Made by a program: the position numbers and the translations under genes. A DNA stretch of 64,000 nucleotides from Frondihabitans sucicola. Its GTDB lineage: Bacteria; Actinomycetota; Actinomycetes; Actinomycetales; Microbacteriaceae. The stretch is taken from the NCBI RefSeq assembly GCF_030296615.1, contig NZ_AP027732.1:2733042-2797041 (forward strand). The letters are read 5' to 3'. The notes beneath the pieces were generated by a model, which was not told where the DNA came from, did not search any database, and saw only the letters and a list, made by a program, of their open reading frames with translations. Shown here piece after piece: positions 31,979 to 41,671 of the stretch (positions within the stretch are counted from its first letter, which is position 1; every line of letters begins with the position of its first letter).

Positions 31979-33354
31979 GTGATCGATTCAGCGCAGACGC
32001 TTCCGCTCAGCACGCCGACCGATTCGGGGCTCGACGCCTCGGGCATCGATGCGTTCGTGACCGCCCTCGAGACGACGGCCGATGTCGAGCCCCACAGTCT
32101 CATGATCCTGCGCCACGGGCGGATCGCTGCGGAGGGTGGTGGGCGCCCTACGCTCCGGAGCGCGTGCACCTGCTGTACTCGCTCAGCAAGAGCTTCACGT
32201 CGACCGCCGTCGGGTTCGCCGTGTCCGAGGGATTGCTCGGGCTCGACGACACGATCATCAGTCACTTCCCGGAACTCGACGACGACATCACCGACGAGAG
32301 GAGTCGACGGATCCGCGTGCGGCACCTCCTCGCGATGGCGAGCGGCCACCGCGAGGAGACCGTGGCTCGCGCCTACACGATCGATCCGGTCGATCTCGTG
32401 CGCGGCTTCCTGTCGATCCCGCCGGACGAAGAGCCGGGAACCCTGTTCTGTTACAACCAGCCCTGCACCTTCACCCTGGGCGCGATCGTGCAGCGGGCCT
32501 CCGGGCAGTCGCTGACCGACTACCTGCGGCCCCGGTTGTTCGACCCGCTCGGCATCGGAGAGGTGGGCTGGCAGCGGGATCGCTCGGGTCGTCAGCTGGG
32601 GTTCACCGGATTCCACGCGCCGACCTCGGCGGTGGCGAAGCTCGGCCAGCTCTACCTTCAGAAGGGTGTCTGGGCCGGTGAGCAGCTGCTGCCCTCCGGC
32701 TGGGTCGACGAGGCGACGGTGCCGCACATCGACAACTCGTCGTGGGAGAACCCGGACTGGCAGCAGGGCTACGGATTCCAGTTCTGGATCGCCCGGCACG
32801 GGTACCGGGGTGACGGCGCGTACGGGCAATTCTGCGTCGTCCTGCCCGAGCACGACATGGTGATCGCCATGACCGGCCAGAGCATCGACATGCAGGCCGT
32901 GCTCGACGCCGCGTGGACGCACCTCCTGCCCGCGGTGGACCGCACCGGCGAGACGGGCTCCGACGCCGCGCTCGCCAGCAGGCTCCGGGGTCTCGGGCTT
33001 CCGCCCCTGCCTGCGCCGTCCGCCGGCGTGTTCGCGGGGTCGTTCTCGGCGGCCCGAGGAAACGACGTCCCGTCGCTGACCGAAGCGACCCTGTCCGTCG
33101 ACGGCGAGAGCTGGAGCCTTCGGCTCGTCGAGGGCGATGACACGCTGACGGTGCCCGTCGGGCAGGGCGAGTGGGCTGTGAGCGACGCGTTCGCGGTCTC
33201 GGGCGGGGAAGGCCGCGTCGACCTCGTCTTCCTCGAGACCCCACACCGCCTGCACCTGACCTTCGACGCCGACGAGCGGTCCTTCGTCTCGCGCTGGGCG
33301 ACCGCTCCGCTCGAGGGAGGGCCGCTGGCGGCGCTCCGCATGCCGCGCGACTGA
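31979..33354 (+). CDS. Serine hydrolase of the beta-lactamase/penicillin-binding protein C family, frameshifted
   Basis: Class C-like serine hydrolase, about 458 residues. The catalytic SxxK is in LYSLSKSFTSTAVG and the YxN-type motif in LFCYNQPCTFTLG; the HxG-like region is near AYGQFCVVLPEHDMVIAMTG. A C-terminal beta-rich domain of about 130 residues follows. The first 52 residues are in another frame; adding one G to the GGG at 32134-32136 gives AAEGWWAPYAPERVHLLYSLSKS. TAGGGT lies 6 nt before the GTG. No secretion signal is visible, so it may act inside the cell on an ester or amide of the imported sugar (inference). Confidence 0.87.
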
Positions 33355-33375
33355 TTCGCTGCGGATCGCACGGGA

Positions 33376-34125
33376 TCAGACGGGCGGCGCCGCCAACTCG
33401 CGGAGCCGGTTGCCGTCGAGGGCCTCTCGCATGCGGGCGACCGCGTCGGCGCCGACGAGCGCCGTGACGTCAGGGTCGCCGAGGCGCTCCTCGAACAGCG
33501 CCACCAGCGGCAGGTACTTCTTCGCCTGTCGCTGGGCGAAGGCCGAGTCGGCGTGGTGCAGCGACAGCGCGTTGTCGGCGAAGTCGACGAACTTGGCGAC
33601 GAGCACCGGGGCCGACCGGATCGCCTCGCCGACGTGCTCGACGTACGCGCGGTTCTTCGCCGCGCGGGAGAGCTCGTCGTCGAGCAGCGGATTGGAGAGC
33701 CCCAGGACGGTCTCGGCGACCGCCGCACCGAACCGCTCGCGGAGGAATCCGAGGGCCGTTTCGCGAGCCTGCTCCTCGGTGGCCGCAGGACGGTCCGCGA
33801 GGACGGCGGCCATCTCGAGAGCGCCGTCCTCGACGGTGTCGTGCAGGATCACCGCGAGCAGGGTGCCCGGATCGGCCACCCCGTAGCGGAGGGCGCGCAG
33901 GGTGTTCCGCAGCGGATGTTCGATGTAGTGGACGAGCGGCATCCCGCCCCGCTGCTTGCGCGTCTGATCCCGGTGCACGTACGAGGCGACGTCGATGGCT
34001 TCGCCGAAGGCCGCGCGGTCGAGCTCGAGGTCGTCGACGGCTCTCAGGATCGCCGATCGCAGCAGCGACGCCTCCATCTCTTTGAGCGGAAGGTCGGCGA
34101 TCGCTCGTGCTGCGGGGTTCGTCAT
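33376..34125 (-). CDS. HD domain protein, SpoT/MESH1-like hydrolase
   Basis: 249-residue protein with one HD domain: AIDVASYVHRDQTRKQRGGMPLVHYIEHPLRNTLRALRYGV followed by AVILHDTVEDG (metal-binding HD at about 90) resembles the hydrolase half of RelA/SpoT. No synthetase domain is present, so a small alarmone hydrolase or related phosphohydrolase is possible. The ATG at 34125 is chosen; the frame runs on upstream only through a shadow of the next gene. Confidence 0.8.
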   Translation of the reverse strand: MTNPAARAIADLPLKEMEASLLRSAILRAVDDLELDRAAFGEAIDVASYVHRDQTRKQRGGMPLVHYIEHPLRNTLRALRYGVADPGTLLAVILHDTVEDGALEMAAVLADRPAATEEQARETALGFLRERFGAAVAETVLGLSNPLLDDELSRAAKNRAYVEHVGEAIRSAPVLVAKFVDFADNALSLHHADSAFAQRQAKKYLPLVALFEERLGDPDVTALVGADAVARMREALDGNRLRELAAPPV

Positions 34126-34142
34126 TCCCCCACTCTGCCCGT

Positions 34143-35064
34143 TCAGTCGGCCTGGTGCGCGGCGCCGCCGCCGAACATGCCGCTGACGCTCCGGCTCGGG
34201 ACGGAGTCGAGGCGGGCCAGTGTCTCGGCGTCGAGGACGATTCGTCCGGCTGCGACGTTGGCCTCCAGGTGGGCAGGATCCGCGGTCCCGGGGATGAGCA
34301 GGACGTTCGGCGAGTGCGCCAGCAGCCAGGCCAGACCGATCTGCGACGGAGTGGCGTCGAGTTCTGCCGCGACGTCTTGCACGATCGCCTCGTCGGTGAC
34401 CTTCGGAAGCCCGTCGAAGGCGCTCCCGAGCGGGAAGTAGGGCACCCAGGCGAGACCTTCCGCCTCGCTCAGCCGCAGGAGTTCCTCGTCGTCGCGGAAG
34501 GCGAGGTTGTAGGCGTTCTGCACGCCGACGATGCCCGCCGGCAGAGCGCGGCGGAGCGTTTCGAGAGAGGCTGCTGACGCCGATCGCCCCGATCTTGCCT
34601 TCGTCGCGGAGAGCGGTCATGACGGCGAGCTGGTCGTCGATGTCGACGATCTGATCGCCGACGGCCTGGACGCCGAGTGGGGTGTCGAGCCGGCGGAGAT
34701 TGACGATCGGGATGCTTTCCGTCCCCAGGGAGCGCAGATTGTCCTCCACGCTGGCGCGGAGTTGCTCCGGTCGCTGGGCGGACGTGAGCGGAACGGGGCC
34801 GTCGGGATCCGGATCGGCGCCCACCTTGCTCACGATCACGGCGTCGGGCACGTCGGCCAGAGCTTCGCGAAGGACGCCGTTGACGAAACCGTTGCCGTAG
34901 AACTCGGCTGTGTCGAAGTGGTTCACGCCGAGCTCGACGGCTCGACGGACCAGCGCGAGCGCTGCCGGGCGGTCGTCACGAAGACGTTCGAGCTGCATGG
35001 CGCCGAAGCCGACGCGCTCGACGGTGTGGCCGGCGAAGAGCCCGGTCGTCGAAGGTGGGGTCAT
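34143..35064 (-). CDS. Aldo/keto reductase, frameshifted
   Basis: NADPH-dependent aldo/keto reductase, about 307 residues. First part: GHTVERVGFGAMQLERL, VELGVNHFDTAEFYGNGFVN (catalytic Tyr region), VIVSKVG (catalytic Lys). After GKIGAIGVSSLS the frame changes near 34560-34567 and VQNAYNLAFRDDEELLRLSEAEGLAWVPYFPLG, VLLIPGTADPAHLEANVAAG continue. A 2-base loss in a CT repeat, or one extra base, explains it. It is divergent from a TetR gene, and paired palindromes lie between them. Confidence 0.86.
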
Positions 35065-35095
35065 TGTGACTGCTCCCTGTGTCAGAATGGGAAAG

Positions 35096-35144
35096 CGGAG
35101 GATCCTCCGTTCTGAAGACCGTAGCATTAACGGAGGTACCTCCG
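35096..35144. promoter_or_regulatory. Two TetR-type operator palindromes
   Basis: CGGAGGATCCTCCG (35096-35109) and CGGAGGTACCTCCG (35131-35144) are two perfect 14-bp palindromes differing only in the central AT/TA, with centres 35 bases apart. They fill the gap between the divergent aldo/keto reductase and TetR genes, so one repressor probably controls both. Confidence 0.75.
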
Positions 35145-35161
35145 GTTTGGAGTCCGCGGAA

Positions 35162-35737
35162 GTGTCCCCCGACACTGCAGCATCGGCGAAGCCGCTGAGA
35201 GCCGACGCGCAGCGTAACCGCGACACCCTCGTGGCAGTCGCCCGGGCTGCTTTCGCCGGGCCCGACCCGACTGTCGCGCTCGAGGCCATCGCCCGCGAGG
35301 CCGGGCTAGGAATCGGCACTCTCTATCGCCACTTCCCCACTCGCGAATCGCTCGTCGAAGCCGTCTACGCGGCCGAGCTCGACGACATCACCGAGAGCGT
35401 CGCCGTTCTGCTCGGTCAGCATCCCCCGGTCGTGGCCCTTCGCGCCTGGATGGATCGCTACGCGGGGTTCGTCACCGCCAAGCGCGGCATGCTCGACACT
35501 CTGCGTGCGGGCTGGGCATCGGGCCGGATTGCCAGCCCGACGACGCGAACGCGGGTCACGGCCAGCATCGGCGCCCTGCTCGACGCCGGCGTCCGCTCCG
35601 GAGACTTCCGTGCGGGGGTCGATCCCGACGACGTGACCGCCCTGCTGCTCGGGATCTACTACTCCTCGTCGCGCGGAGTCGATACATCTCAGACCGGGCG
35701 GCTCCTCGACTTCGTCGTCGACGGCTTGCGTGCCTGA
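35162..35737 (+). CDS. TetR family transcriptional regulator
   Basis: 191-residue regulator. The helix-turn-helix ALEAIAREAGLGIGTLYRHFPTRESLVEAVYAAEL lies near 40-75, followed by an all-helical ligand domain ending in LLGIYYSSSRGVDT. The GTG at 35162 is chosen because GGAG lies 9 bases upstream; a TTG at 35147 in the same frame is possible. It is divergent from the aldo/keto reductase and next to two perfect palindromes, typical for local repression. Confidence 0.9.
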   Translation: MSPDTAASAKPLRADAQRNRDTLVAVARAAFAGPDPTVALEAIAREAGLGIGTLYRHFPTRESLVEAVYAAELDDITESVAVLLGQHPPVVALRAWMDRYAGFVTAKRGMLDTLRAGWASGRIASPTTRTRVTASIGALLDAGVRSGDFRAGVDPDDVTALLLGIYYSSSRGVDTSQTGRLLDFVVDGLRA

Positions 35738-35904
35738 GTCCGTCCCCGCGCCGTCTTCGCCGGTCGTTTCGCCGCCGGGTCGGTGCGCTCTGCCGCCTGC
35801 TCGCGCGACGACGACGTATTTCGTCACGCGGGGCCGGTGCGAAGGTTCGCGGGCCAGGCTGTGCCCACCACAACCCGTGTTACACCCGAACCTGGAGTAA
35901 GCGA

Positions 35905-36396
35905 ATGTCAGTCACCGACGATCTGCTGAAGAACAACGAGGCCTACGCGGCCACGTTCGAAGGGCCTCTCCCGCTCCCGCCGTCGAAGCGCGTGGCCGTG
36001 GTGGCGTGTATGGACGCACGCCTGGACGTCTACCGCATCCTCGGTCTGAACGAGGGCGAAGCCCACGTCATCCGGAACGCAGGCGGTGTCATCACCGAGG
36101 ACGAGATCCGCTCCCTCGCCATCAGCCAGCGCCTTCTCGGCACACAGGAGATCATCTTGATCCACCACACCGACTGCGGCATGGTCACCTTCACCGACGA
36201 CGCGTTCAAGCAATCCATTCAGGACGACACGGGACTCCGCCCCGCCTGGGCGGCCGAAGCGTTCCCGGATGCCGACGCCGATGTCACGCAGTCGATCCAC
36301 CGGATAAAGTCGAACCCGTTCATCCCCCTGAAAGACAACGTCCGCGGCTTCGTCTTCGACGTCGCGACCGGCAAACTGAACGAGGTGGCCGCATGA
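35905..36396 (+). CDS. Beta-carbonic anhydrase
   Basis: Zinc enzyme interconverting CO2 and bicarbonate, 163 residues. Zinc ligands and catalytic dyad are visible: CMDARLD (Cys and Asp/Arg near 35-39), the NAGGVI loop near 58, and HHTDCGM (His and Cys near 91-95). This is the short actinobacterial type. Its last bases overlap the cysK start (ATGA), so the two are coupled. GGAG lies upstream of the ATG. Confidence 0.92.
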   Translation: MSVTDDLLKNNEAYAATFEGPLPLPPSKRVAVVACMDARLDVYRILGLNEGEAHVIRNAGGVITEDEIRSLAISQRLLGTQEIILIHHTDCGMVTFTDDAFKQSIQDDTGLRPAWAAEAFPDADADVTQSIHRIKSNPFIPLKDNVRGFVFDVATGKLNEVAA

Positions 36397-37331
36397 CCGG
36401 CACGATCTACGACGACATCACCGAGGCCTTCGGCAAGACGCCTCTGGTCCGACTCAATCGCGTGGCCGAGGGGCTCGGCGCGACCGTCCTGGCGAAGCTC
36501 GAGTTCTACAACCCGTCCGCAAGCGTGAAGGACCGCCTCGGCGTCGCCATCGTCGACGCCGCCGAGGCCGCCGGCGTGCTGAAGCCCGGCGGCACCATCG
36601 TGGAGGGCACCAGCGGCAACACCGGCATCGCCCTCGCCGCGGTCGGAGCCGCCCGCGGCTACAAGGTGATCCTGACCATGCCCGAGACGATGAGCAACGA
36701 GCGCAAGCTGCTCCTGCGCGCCTACGGCGCCGAACTGGTGCTGACGCCCGGCCCGGCCGGCATGAAGGGGGCGGTCGACGAAGCGGCTCGAATCGTGGAG
36801 GCGACGCCCGGTGCCGTTGCGGCTCTGCAGTTCGAGAACGAGGCGAACCCGGCGATCCACTACAAGACCACGGGTCCCGAGGTCTGGAACGACACCGACG
36901 GCGCCGTCGACATCTTCGTGTCGGGCATCGGCACCGGCGGCACGATCACCGGCACCGGCCGTTACCTCAAAGAGCAGAAGCCGGAGGTGAAGGTCGTCGG
37001 TGTCGAGCCGGCCGAATCGCCGATCCTCAACGGCGGTGCTCCCGGCCCGCACAAGATCGCGGGTATCGGTGCGAACTTCGTGCCGGCGATCCTCGACCGC
37101 GAGATCTACGACGAGATCATCGACGTCGACATCGCCACCTCGGTCAGGGTCGCTCGGCGACTCGCCACCGAGGAGGGCATCCTGGCCGGAATCTCGTCGG
37201 GTGCGACCGTCCACGCCGCCCTCGAACTCGCGGGCCGCCCCGAGAACGCCGGCAAGACGATCGTCGTCATCGTGGCGAGCTACGGCGAGCGGTACCTCTC
37301 GACGGTGCTCTACGAGGACCTCGTCGGCTGA
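36393..37331 (+). CDS. cysK: Cysteine synthase A (O-acetylserine sulfhydrylase)
   Basis: PLP enzyme making cysteine from O-acetylserine and sulfide, 312 residues. The PLP lysine is in [14 protein letters not shown] near 45, the substrate loop in [15 protein letters not shown] near 70, and the phosphate loop in [17 protein letters not shown] near 178; [14 protein letters not shown] closes the fold. No adjacent cysE. Overlap with carbonic anhydrase and the strong hairpin just after the stop define a two-gene unit. Confidence 0.95.
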   Translation: MTGTIYDDITEAFGKTPLVRLNRVAEGLGATVLAKLEFYNPSASVKDRLGVAIVDAAEAAGVLKPGGTIVEGTSGNTGIALAAVGAARGYKVILTMPETMSNERKLLLRAYGAELVLTPGPAGMKGAVDEAARIVEATPGAVAALQFENEANPAIHYKTTGPEVWNDTDGAVDIFVSGIGTGGTITGTGRYLKEQKPEVKVVGVEPAESPILNGGAPGPHKIAGIGANFVPAILDREIYDEIIDVDIATSVRVARRLATEEGILAGISSGATVHAALELAGRPENAGKTIVVIVASYGERYLSTVLYEDLVG

Positions 37332-37347
37332 CCCCCTTCCTCACCCG

Positions 37348-37387
37348 GCGGGCCCCGAGTGTCGCTGCCGCGACGCTCGGGGCCCGC
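37348..37387 (+). terminator. Strong GC-rich hairpin terminator after cysK
   Basis: Left arm GCGGGCCCCGAGTGTCG (37348-37364) pairs with right arm at 37371-37387 over 17 bp with one G-T pair and a 6-base loop. It starts 16 bases after the cysK stop. No long T run follows, as is usual in high-GC genomes. Confidence 0.8.
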
Positions 37388-37532
37388 TTCGTCGTGCCGA
37401 GGGTCGTCCTGCTTCCGCGTCAGGTAACGCGGAGAAATGCTTTTCGACTCAGCGGCCGCGGACTGTCAGGCTCTTCGTTCGTGGCCAACGCGCCGCACAC
37501 AGCTCCCCCTGCCGATCCACGAAAGAGGCACC

Positions 37533-38474
37533 ATGTCCAGCAGCGCACCGCAGCTCCCCCAGCGAGCGAAACGAGGCCCCGGCCTCCTGATCGGCATCAT
37601 CGCCGCCATCGTCGTGATCGCGATCGTCGTCGTGATCTTGGTCGTCTCGAACCGGGGCTCCTCGTCCGCCGCAGCCGCCAAGACCGTGTCCATCGGCGTC
37701 GCCGACAAGGCCGAGCCGTACTGGAAGACCTACACGAAGCTCGCCAAGGACAAGCTCGGCGTCACCATCAAGCTGGTCAACTTCACCGATTACAGCCTGC
37801 CCAACCCGGCTCTGAGTCAGGGCCAGACCGACCTGAACGAGTTCCAGCACATCCAGTACCTGGCCAACTACAACGTCACGAACAGCGATGACCTGCAGCC
37901 GATCGGCGCCACCGCGGTCTACCCGCTCCCGCTCTACTCGACGAAGTACGACGACGCGTCGAAGATCCCCAGTGGTGCGAAGGTCGCGATCCCGAACGAC
38001 GCCGTGAACGAAGCCCGCGGTCTGCTGATCCTGCAGTCGGCGAAGCTCATCACCCTGAAGGGCGGCGGCAACGCCTTCTCGACGGCCGCCGACATCGAGA
38101 CCCACTCGGTCGACGTGACTCCGATCGACGCCTCCCAGACCGCGGGCGCCCTCAAAGCTGGTTCGGTCGCCGCTGCGATCGTCAACCAGAACTACGCGAC
38201 CACCGGAGGCCTGTCGAAGTCGGACGCCATCTTCAAGGACGACCCGTCGTCGGCCAGCGCCGCGCCGTACGTGAACGTCTTCGTCGCCAAGAAGAAGGAC
38301 GACGACAACGCCCTCTACCTGAAGCTCGCGAAGCTCTACCACACCGCCAGCGTCGAGAAGGGCGTCCAGGCCGCCAACGCCGGAACCGCCGTCTTCCGCT
38401 CCACCTCGGCCGCCGACCTCCAGAAGGAGCTCGCGCAGGTCGAGAAGGACGCCAAGGCTGCTGCCGCCAAGTGA
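37533..38474 (+). CDS. metQ: MetQ/NlpA family methionine-binding protein, membrane-anchored
   Basis: Substrate-binding component of the methionine ABC importer, 313 residues. The mature domain starts at KTVSIGVADKAEPYWKTYTKLAKDKLGV and includes SQGQTDLNEFQHIQYLANYN, GAKVAIPNDAVNEARGLLILQSAKLI and AAIVNQNYATTGGL. Unlike most MetQ proteins it has no lipobox: residues about 18-43 form one long hydrophobic helix after KRGPG, with no cysteine, so it is probably held by an uncleaved anchor. Start follows GAAAGAGG. Confidence 0.92.
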   Translation: MSSSAPQLPQRAKRGPGLLIGIIAAIVVIAIVVVILVVSNRGSSSAAAAKTVSIGVADKAEPYWKTYTKLAKDKLGVTIKLVNFTDYSLPNPALSQGQTDLNEFQHIQYLANYNVTNSDDLQPIGATAVYPLPLYSTKYDDASKIPSGAKVAIPNDAVNEARGLLILQSAKLITLKGGGNAFSTAADIETHSVDVTPIDASQTAGALKAGSVAAAIVNQNYATTGGLSKSDAIFKDDPSSASAAPYVNVFVAKKKDDDNALYLKLAKLYHTASVEKGVQAANAGTAVFRSTSAADLQKELAQVEKDAKAAAAK

Positions 38475-39529
38475 CGAGCAGCATCAGCGCGCCACACGCC
38501 GCCGGGCCGCCCCTGGTGAGGCTGGAGCGCGTCTCGAAGTCGTACACGACACCCGCGGGCACGCGAGTCGCCGTCGACGACGTCAGCCTCGAGGTCCGCG
38601 AGGGCGAGATCCTCGGCGTCATCGGCTACTCCGGTGCCGGCAAATCGACGCTCGTGCGCCTGATCAACGCCCTCGAGCTGCCGACGTCGGGGAAGGTGTT
38701 CGTCGGGGACGACGAGCTGACGGCGCTTCCCGAGAGCCGCCTCCGCCAGGTGCGGCAGGGCATCGGGATGATCTTCCAGCAGTTCAACCTGTTCCGTTCG
38801 CGCACCGTGGCCGGCAACGTGGCGTTCCCGCTCCGCGTCGCCGGCCTCGGCCGCGCCGAGCGGGACGCCCGCACGGCGGAGATCCTCGACTTCGTCGGCC
38901 TCCTCGATCGCGCCTACAGCTACCCCGAGCAGCTCTCGGGCGGGCAGAAGCAGCGCGTCGGCATCGCGCGGGCCCTCGCGACGAACCCGAGGATCCTGCT
39001 CGCCGACGAAGCGACGAGTGCGCTCGACCCCGAGACGACCGCGGACGTGCTCGCGCTCCTGCGCCGCATCAACCGCGACCTCGGCGTGACGGTGGTCGTG
39101 ATCACCCACGAGATGGACGCGATCCGCGCCATCGCCGATCGCGTCGTCGTCATGGACGAGGGGCGGGTCGTCGAGCAGGGGGACGTGTACGACGTCTTCT
39201 CCGCACCGTCCACGGCCGCTGCGGCGAAGTTCGTGCGGTCGGTGCTGCAGGATCGCCCCTCCGCCGAGACGCTGGCTCGCCTTCGGCAGAATCACCCGGG
39301 CAGGATCGCGACGATCCAGGTCGCCGAGATCAAGAACTTCATCGGCGTGGTCACGACGATCTTCCTGGAAGCCGGTGTCGACGCGGAGCTCGTGTTCGGC
39401 GGGATCAGCGAACTGCAGGAGCGCGCGATCGGCGCGCTGACCTATGAGCTCTCGGGGCCGGACGAGCGGATCGACGCCGCCCTCGCCGCCCTCACCGAGC
39501 ATTCCCTGACCTGGAACGAGGAGAGCTGA
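38471..39529 (+). CDS. metN: Methionine ABC transporter ATP-binding protein MetN
   Basis: ATPase of the methionine importer, 352 residues. Walker A GYSGAGKSTL near 55, Q-loop FQQFNLF, signature LSGGQKQRVGIARAL, Walker B LLADEATSALDP and His switch VVVITHEMDAIRAI. Residues about 270-345 form the NIL ligand-sensing domain (TIQVAEIKNFIGVVTTIFLEAGVDAELVFGGISEL), which gives feedback by methionine in this family. GTG overlaps the metQ stop. Confidence 0.96.
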   Translation: MTSSISAPHAAGPPLVRLERVSKSYTTPAGTRVAVDDVSLEVREGEILGVIGYSGAGKSTLVRLINALELPTSGKVFVGDDELTALPESRLRQVRQGIGMIFQQFNLFRSRTVAGNVAFPLRVAGLGRAERDARTAEILDFVGLLDRAYSYPEQLSGGQKQRVGIARALATNPRILLADEATSALDPETTADVLALLRRINRDLGVTVVVITHEMDAIRAIADRVVVMDEGRVVEQGDVYDVFSAPSTAAAAKFVRSVLQDRPSAETLARLRQNHPGRIATIQVAEIKNFIGVVTTIFLEAGVDAELVFGGISELQERAIGALTYELSGPDERIDAALAALTEHSLTWNEES

Positions 39530-40188
39530 TGGACTTCTTCCTCTCCAACACCGACGTCTTCGTGACGGCGATCTGGCAGACGCTCTTCATGGTCTTCGCC
39601 TCGTTGATCGTGGCGGGGCTCCTCGGCCTCGCGCTGGGGATCGCGCTCTACGTCTATCGGCCCGGGAATCTGCTGGGCAACCGCGGCGTCTTCACCGTGC
39701 TCAACGTGGTCGTGAACATCGTGCGCCCGATCCCGTTCGTCATCTTCAGCACCGCGATCTTCCCGCTCACCCGCGCGGTGATCGGCACGACCATCGGTCC
39801 GCAGGCGGCGGCGTTCGCCCTGTCGCTCGCGGCCGCGTTCGCGGTGTCGCGCATCGTCGAGCAGAGCCTCGTCGGGATCGAGCCGGGTGTGATCGAAGCG
39901 GCTCGAGCCGTCGGAGCCGGACCGGGCCGCATCATCTTCACGGTGCTGATCCCCGAGGGTCTCGGCCCCTTGATCCTGGGCTACTCGTTCATCTTCGTGG
40001 GGATCGTCGACATGTCCGCGCAGGCGGGTTTGAACGGCGGTGGCGGCCTCGGCGACTTCGCGATCACCTACGGCTCGCAGCGCAGCAACTGGGTCGTCGT
40101 GTGGATCACGGTCGCAGCCATCGTCGTGCTGGTGCAGCTCGGCCAGTTCGTCGGCAACCACCTCGCGCGGCGCGCGCTCAGGCGGTAG
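39529..40188 (+). CDS. metI: Methionine ABC transporter permease MetI
   Basis: Permease of the methionine importer, 219 residues with five helices. NVVVNIVRPIPFVIFSTAIFPLTRAVIGTTIG is diagnostic for MetI, and the ATPase-docking loop reads GVIEAARAVGAGPGRIIFTVLIPEGLGPLILG near 118-150. The ATG shares a base with the metN stop (TGATG). The operon metQ-metN-metI ends here. Confidence 0.96.
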   Translation: MDFFLSNTDVFVTAIWQTLFMVFASLIVAGLLGLALGIALYVYRPGNLLGNRGVFTVLNVVVNIVRPIPFVIFSTAIFPLTRAVIGTTIGPQAAAFALSLAAAFAVSRIVEQSLVGIEPGVIEAARAVGAGPGRIIFTVLIPEGLGPLILGYSFIFVGIVDMSAQAGLNGGGGLGDFAITYGSQRSNWVVVWITVAAIVVLVQLGQFVGNHLARRALRR

Positions 40189-40257
40189 GGGCGCGAAGCG
40201 CGGGCATCCGGACGCGTTGGAGGAGCGACGGGTGGGCCACGCCCTAGGGTCGGAGGT

Positions 40258-41594
40258 ATGAACCTCGACGACGATGTGACCTCCGCGACGGTGGGCCTCC
40301 TCCGCGAACTGATCACGAACGCCTGCGTCAACGACGGCAGCCCCGACTCGGGCCAGGAACACCGGAGCGTCGCCACGCTCGAGCGGTTCTTCCACGGCTC
40401 GGGGCTGTCGTGGGAGATCGTCGAACCCCACCCCGGTCGCACCTCCCTCGTCGCGCGACTCGCGGGCACCGATCCCGATGCGCCGGCGCTCCTCCTGCTC
40501 GGACACACGGACGTCGTGCCGGTCGCTCCCGGCTGGCAGCACGACCCCTTCGGCGCCGAGCTGATCGATGGCGTGGTGTGGGGACGAGGCGCCCTCGACA
40601 TGCTCCACCTCACCGCGTCGTACGCCGCCGTGCTGCGGAACCTCGCGGCGAGTGGCACCCGGCTCCGCGGCGACCTGGTGTTCGCCGCAGTCGCCGACGA
40701 AGAGGCGGGCGGTCGTCTGGGTGCCCGCTGGCTCGTGGAGAACCGGCCGGAGCTCGTCGCCGCAGACGCCGTCCTGAGCGAGTCGGGCGGCGTGCCCCTC
40801 AGCGTCGACGGTGCCGTGCTCGGAGTGACCGTGACCGTCGGCGAGAAGGGCATCTCGACCAGGCGGCTCGACGTCTCGGGGCATCCCGGCCACGCCTCGA
40901 CGCCGTGGCGGTCCAGCAACGCGGTGATCACCGCGGCCGAAGCGGTCGGCAGGATCGCGGCGCATCCGATCGCGCCCGTCGTCGACGAGCTCTGGCCGCA
41001 GTACGTGGCCGCCCTGGGAGTCGAGCCGGGGCTCGCCGAGGCCCTGGTGGATCCCGCCACGATCGACGGCGCCCTCGATCGACTCGGACCACTCGCCGGT
41101 CTGGCCCATGCCGTGACGCACACGACCGTCTCGCCGGACGTCTTCCGCGGCGGCGACGCGATCAATGTGATCCCGGCGCGCGCCGAGGTCGAACTCGACA
41201 TCCGGACCCTTCCCGGCTTCTCCCCGACGACGTCGACCAGCACGTCGCCGAGGCGCTCGGCCCGCTCGCCGACCGCATCCGGATCAGCAGGATCAGCGAC
41301 AACCCGGCGGCGCGTTCGTCGCGCGACACGGTCCTGTACCGCGCGCTCGGCGAGGCGGTCGCGGCCGCGTATCCGGGCGCTTCAGCCGTCCCGGTCATCG
41401 CCCCCGGGGGTTCCGACAGCCGCTACTTCCGGGAGCGCGGGATCCCCGCGTACGGCTTCGGCCTGCTCTCGCCCGGCTGGAAGCACGCCGACTTCCGTCG
41501 CCTGCTGCACAGCACCGACGAACGGGTCGACGTCGAGTCGGTCGGTCTGCTCGTGCACGCGCTCGATCGCGTGGTGCGGAGCACACTCGGCTGA
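40258..41594 (+). CDS. M20 family metallopeptidase, frameshifted
   Basis: Zinc-dependent exopeptidase or amidohydrolase, about 445 residues. Metal-binding motifs: LLLGHTDVVPV near 80, GRGALDM near 113, and the catalytic AVADEEAGGRLG near 145; the dimerisation domain shows GEKGISTRRLDVSGHPGHASTPW. After DIRTLPGFSP the frame breaks at the CCCC run 41222-41225; LPDDVDQHVAEAL and APGGSDSRYFRERGIPAYGFG with the last metal ligand follow. One added C repairs it. TAGGGT lies 7 nt before the ATG. Confidence 0.9.
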
Positions 41595-41671
41595 CCGGTC
41601 TGCTTCGCGCACGCTCGCCCTTCTGTCTCCGGCCTCCGGGGATGCCGCGACGAGGAGGCGTTCCGGGAGAC

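Noticed and set aside
37388-37532. SAM-type riboswitch before metQ
   Set aside because: None of the conserved SAM riboswitch core segments could be seen in the leader; only the cysK hairpin and unstructured sequence are present.
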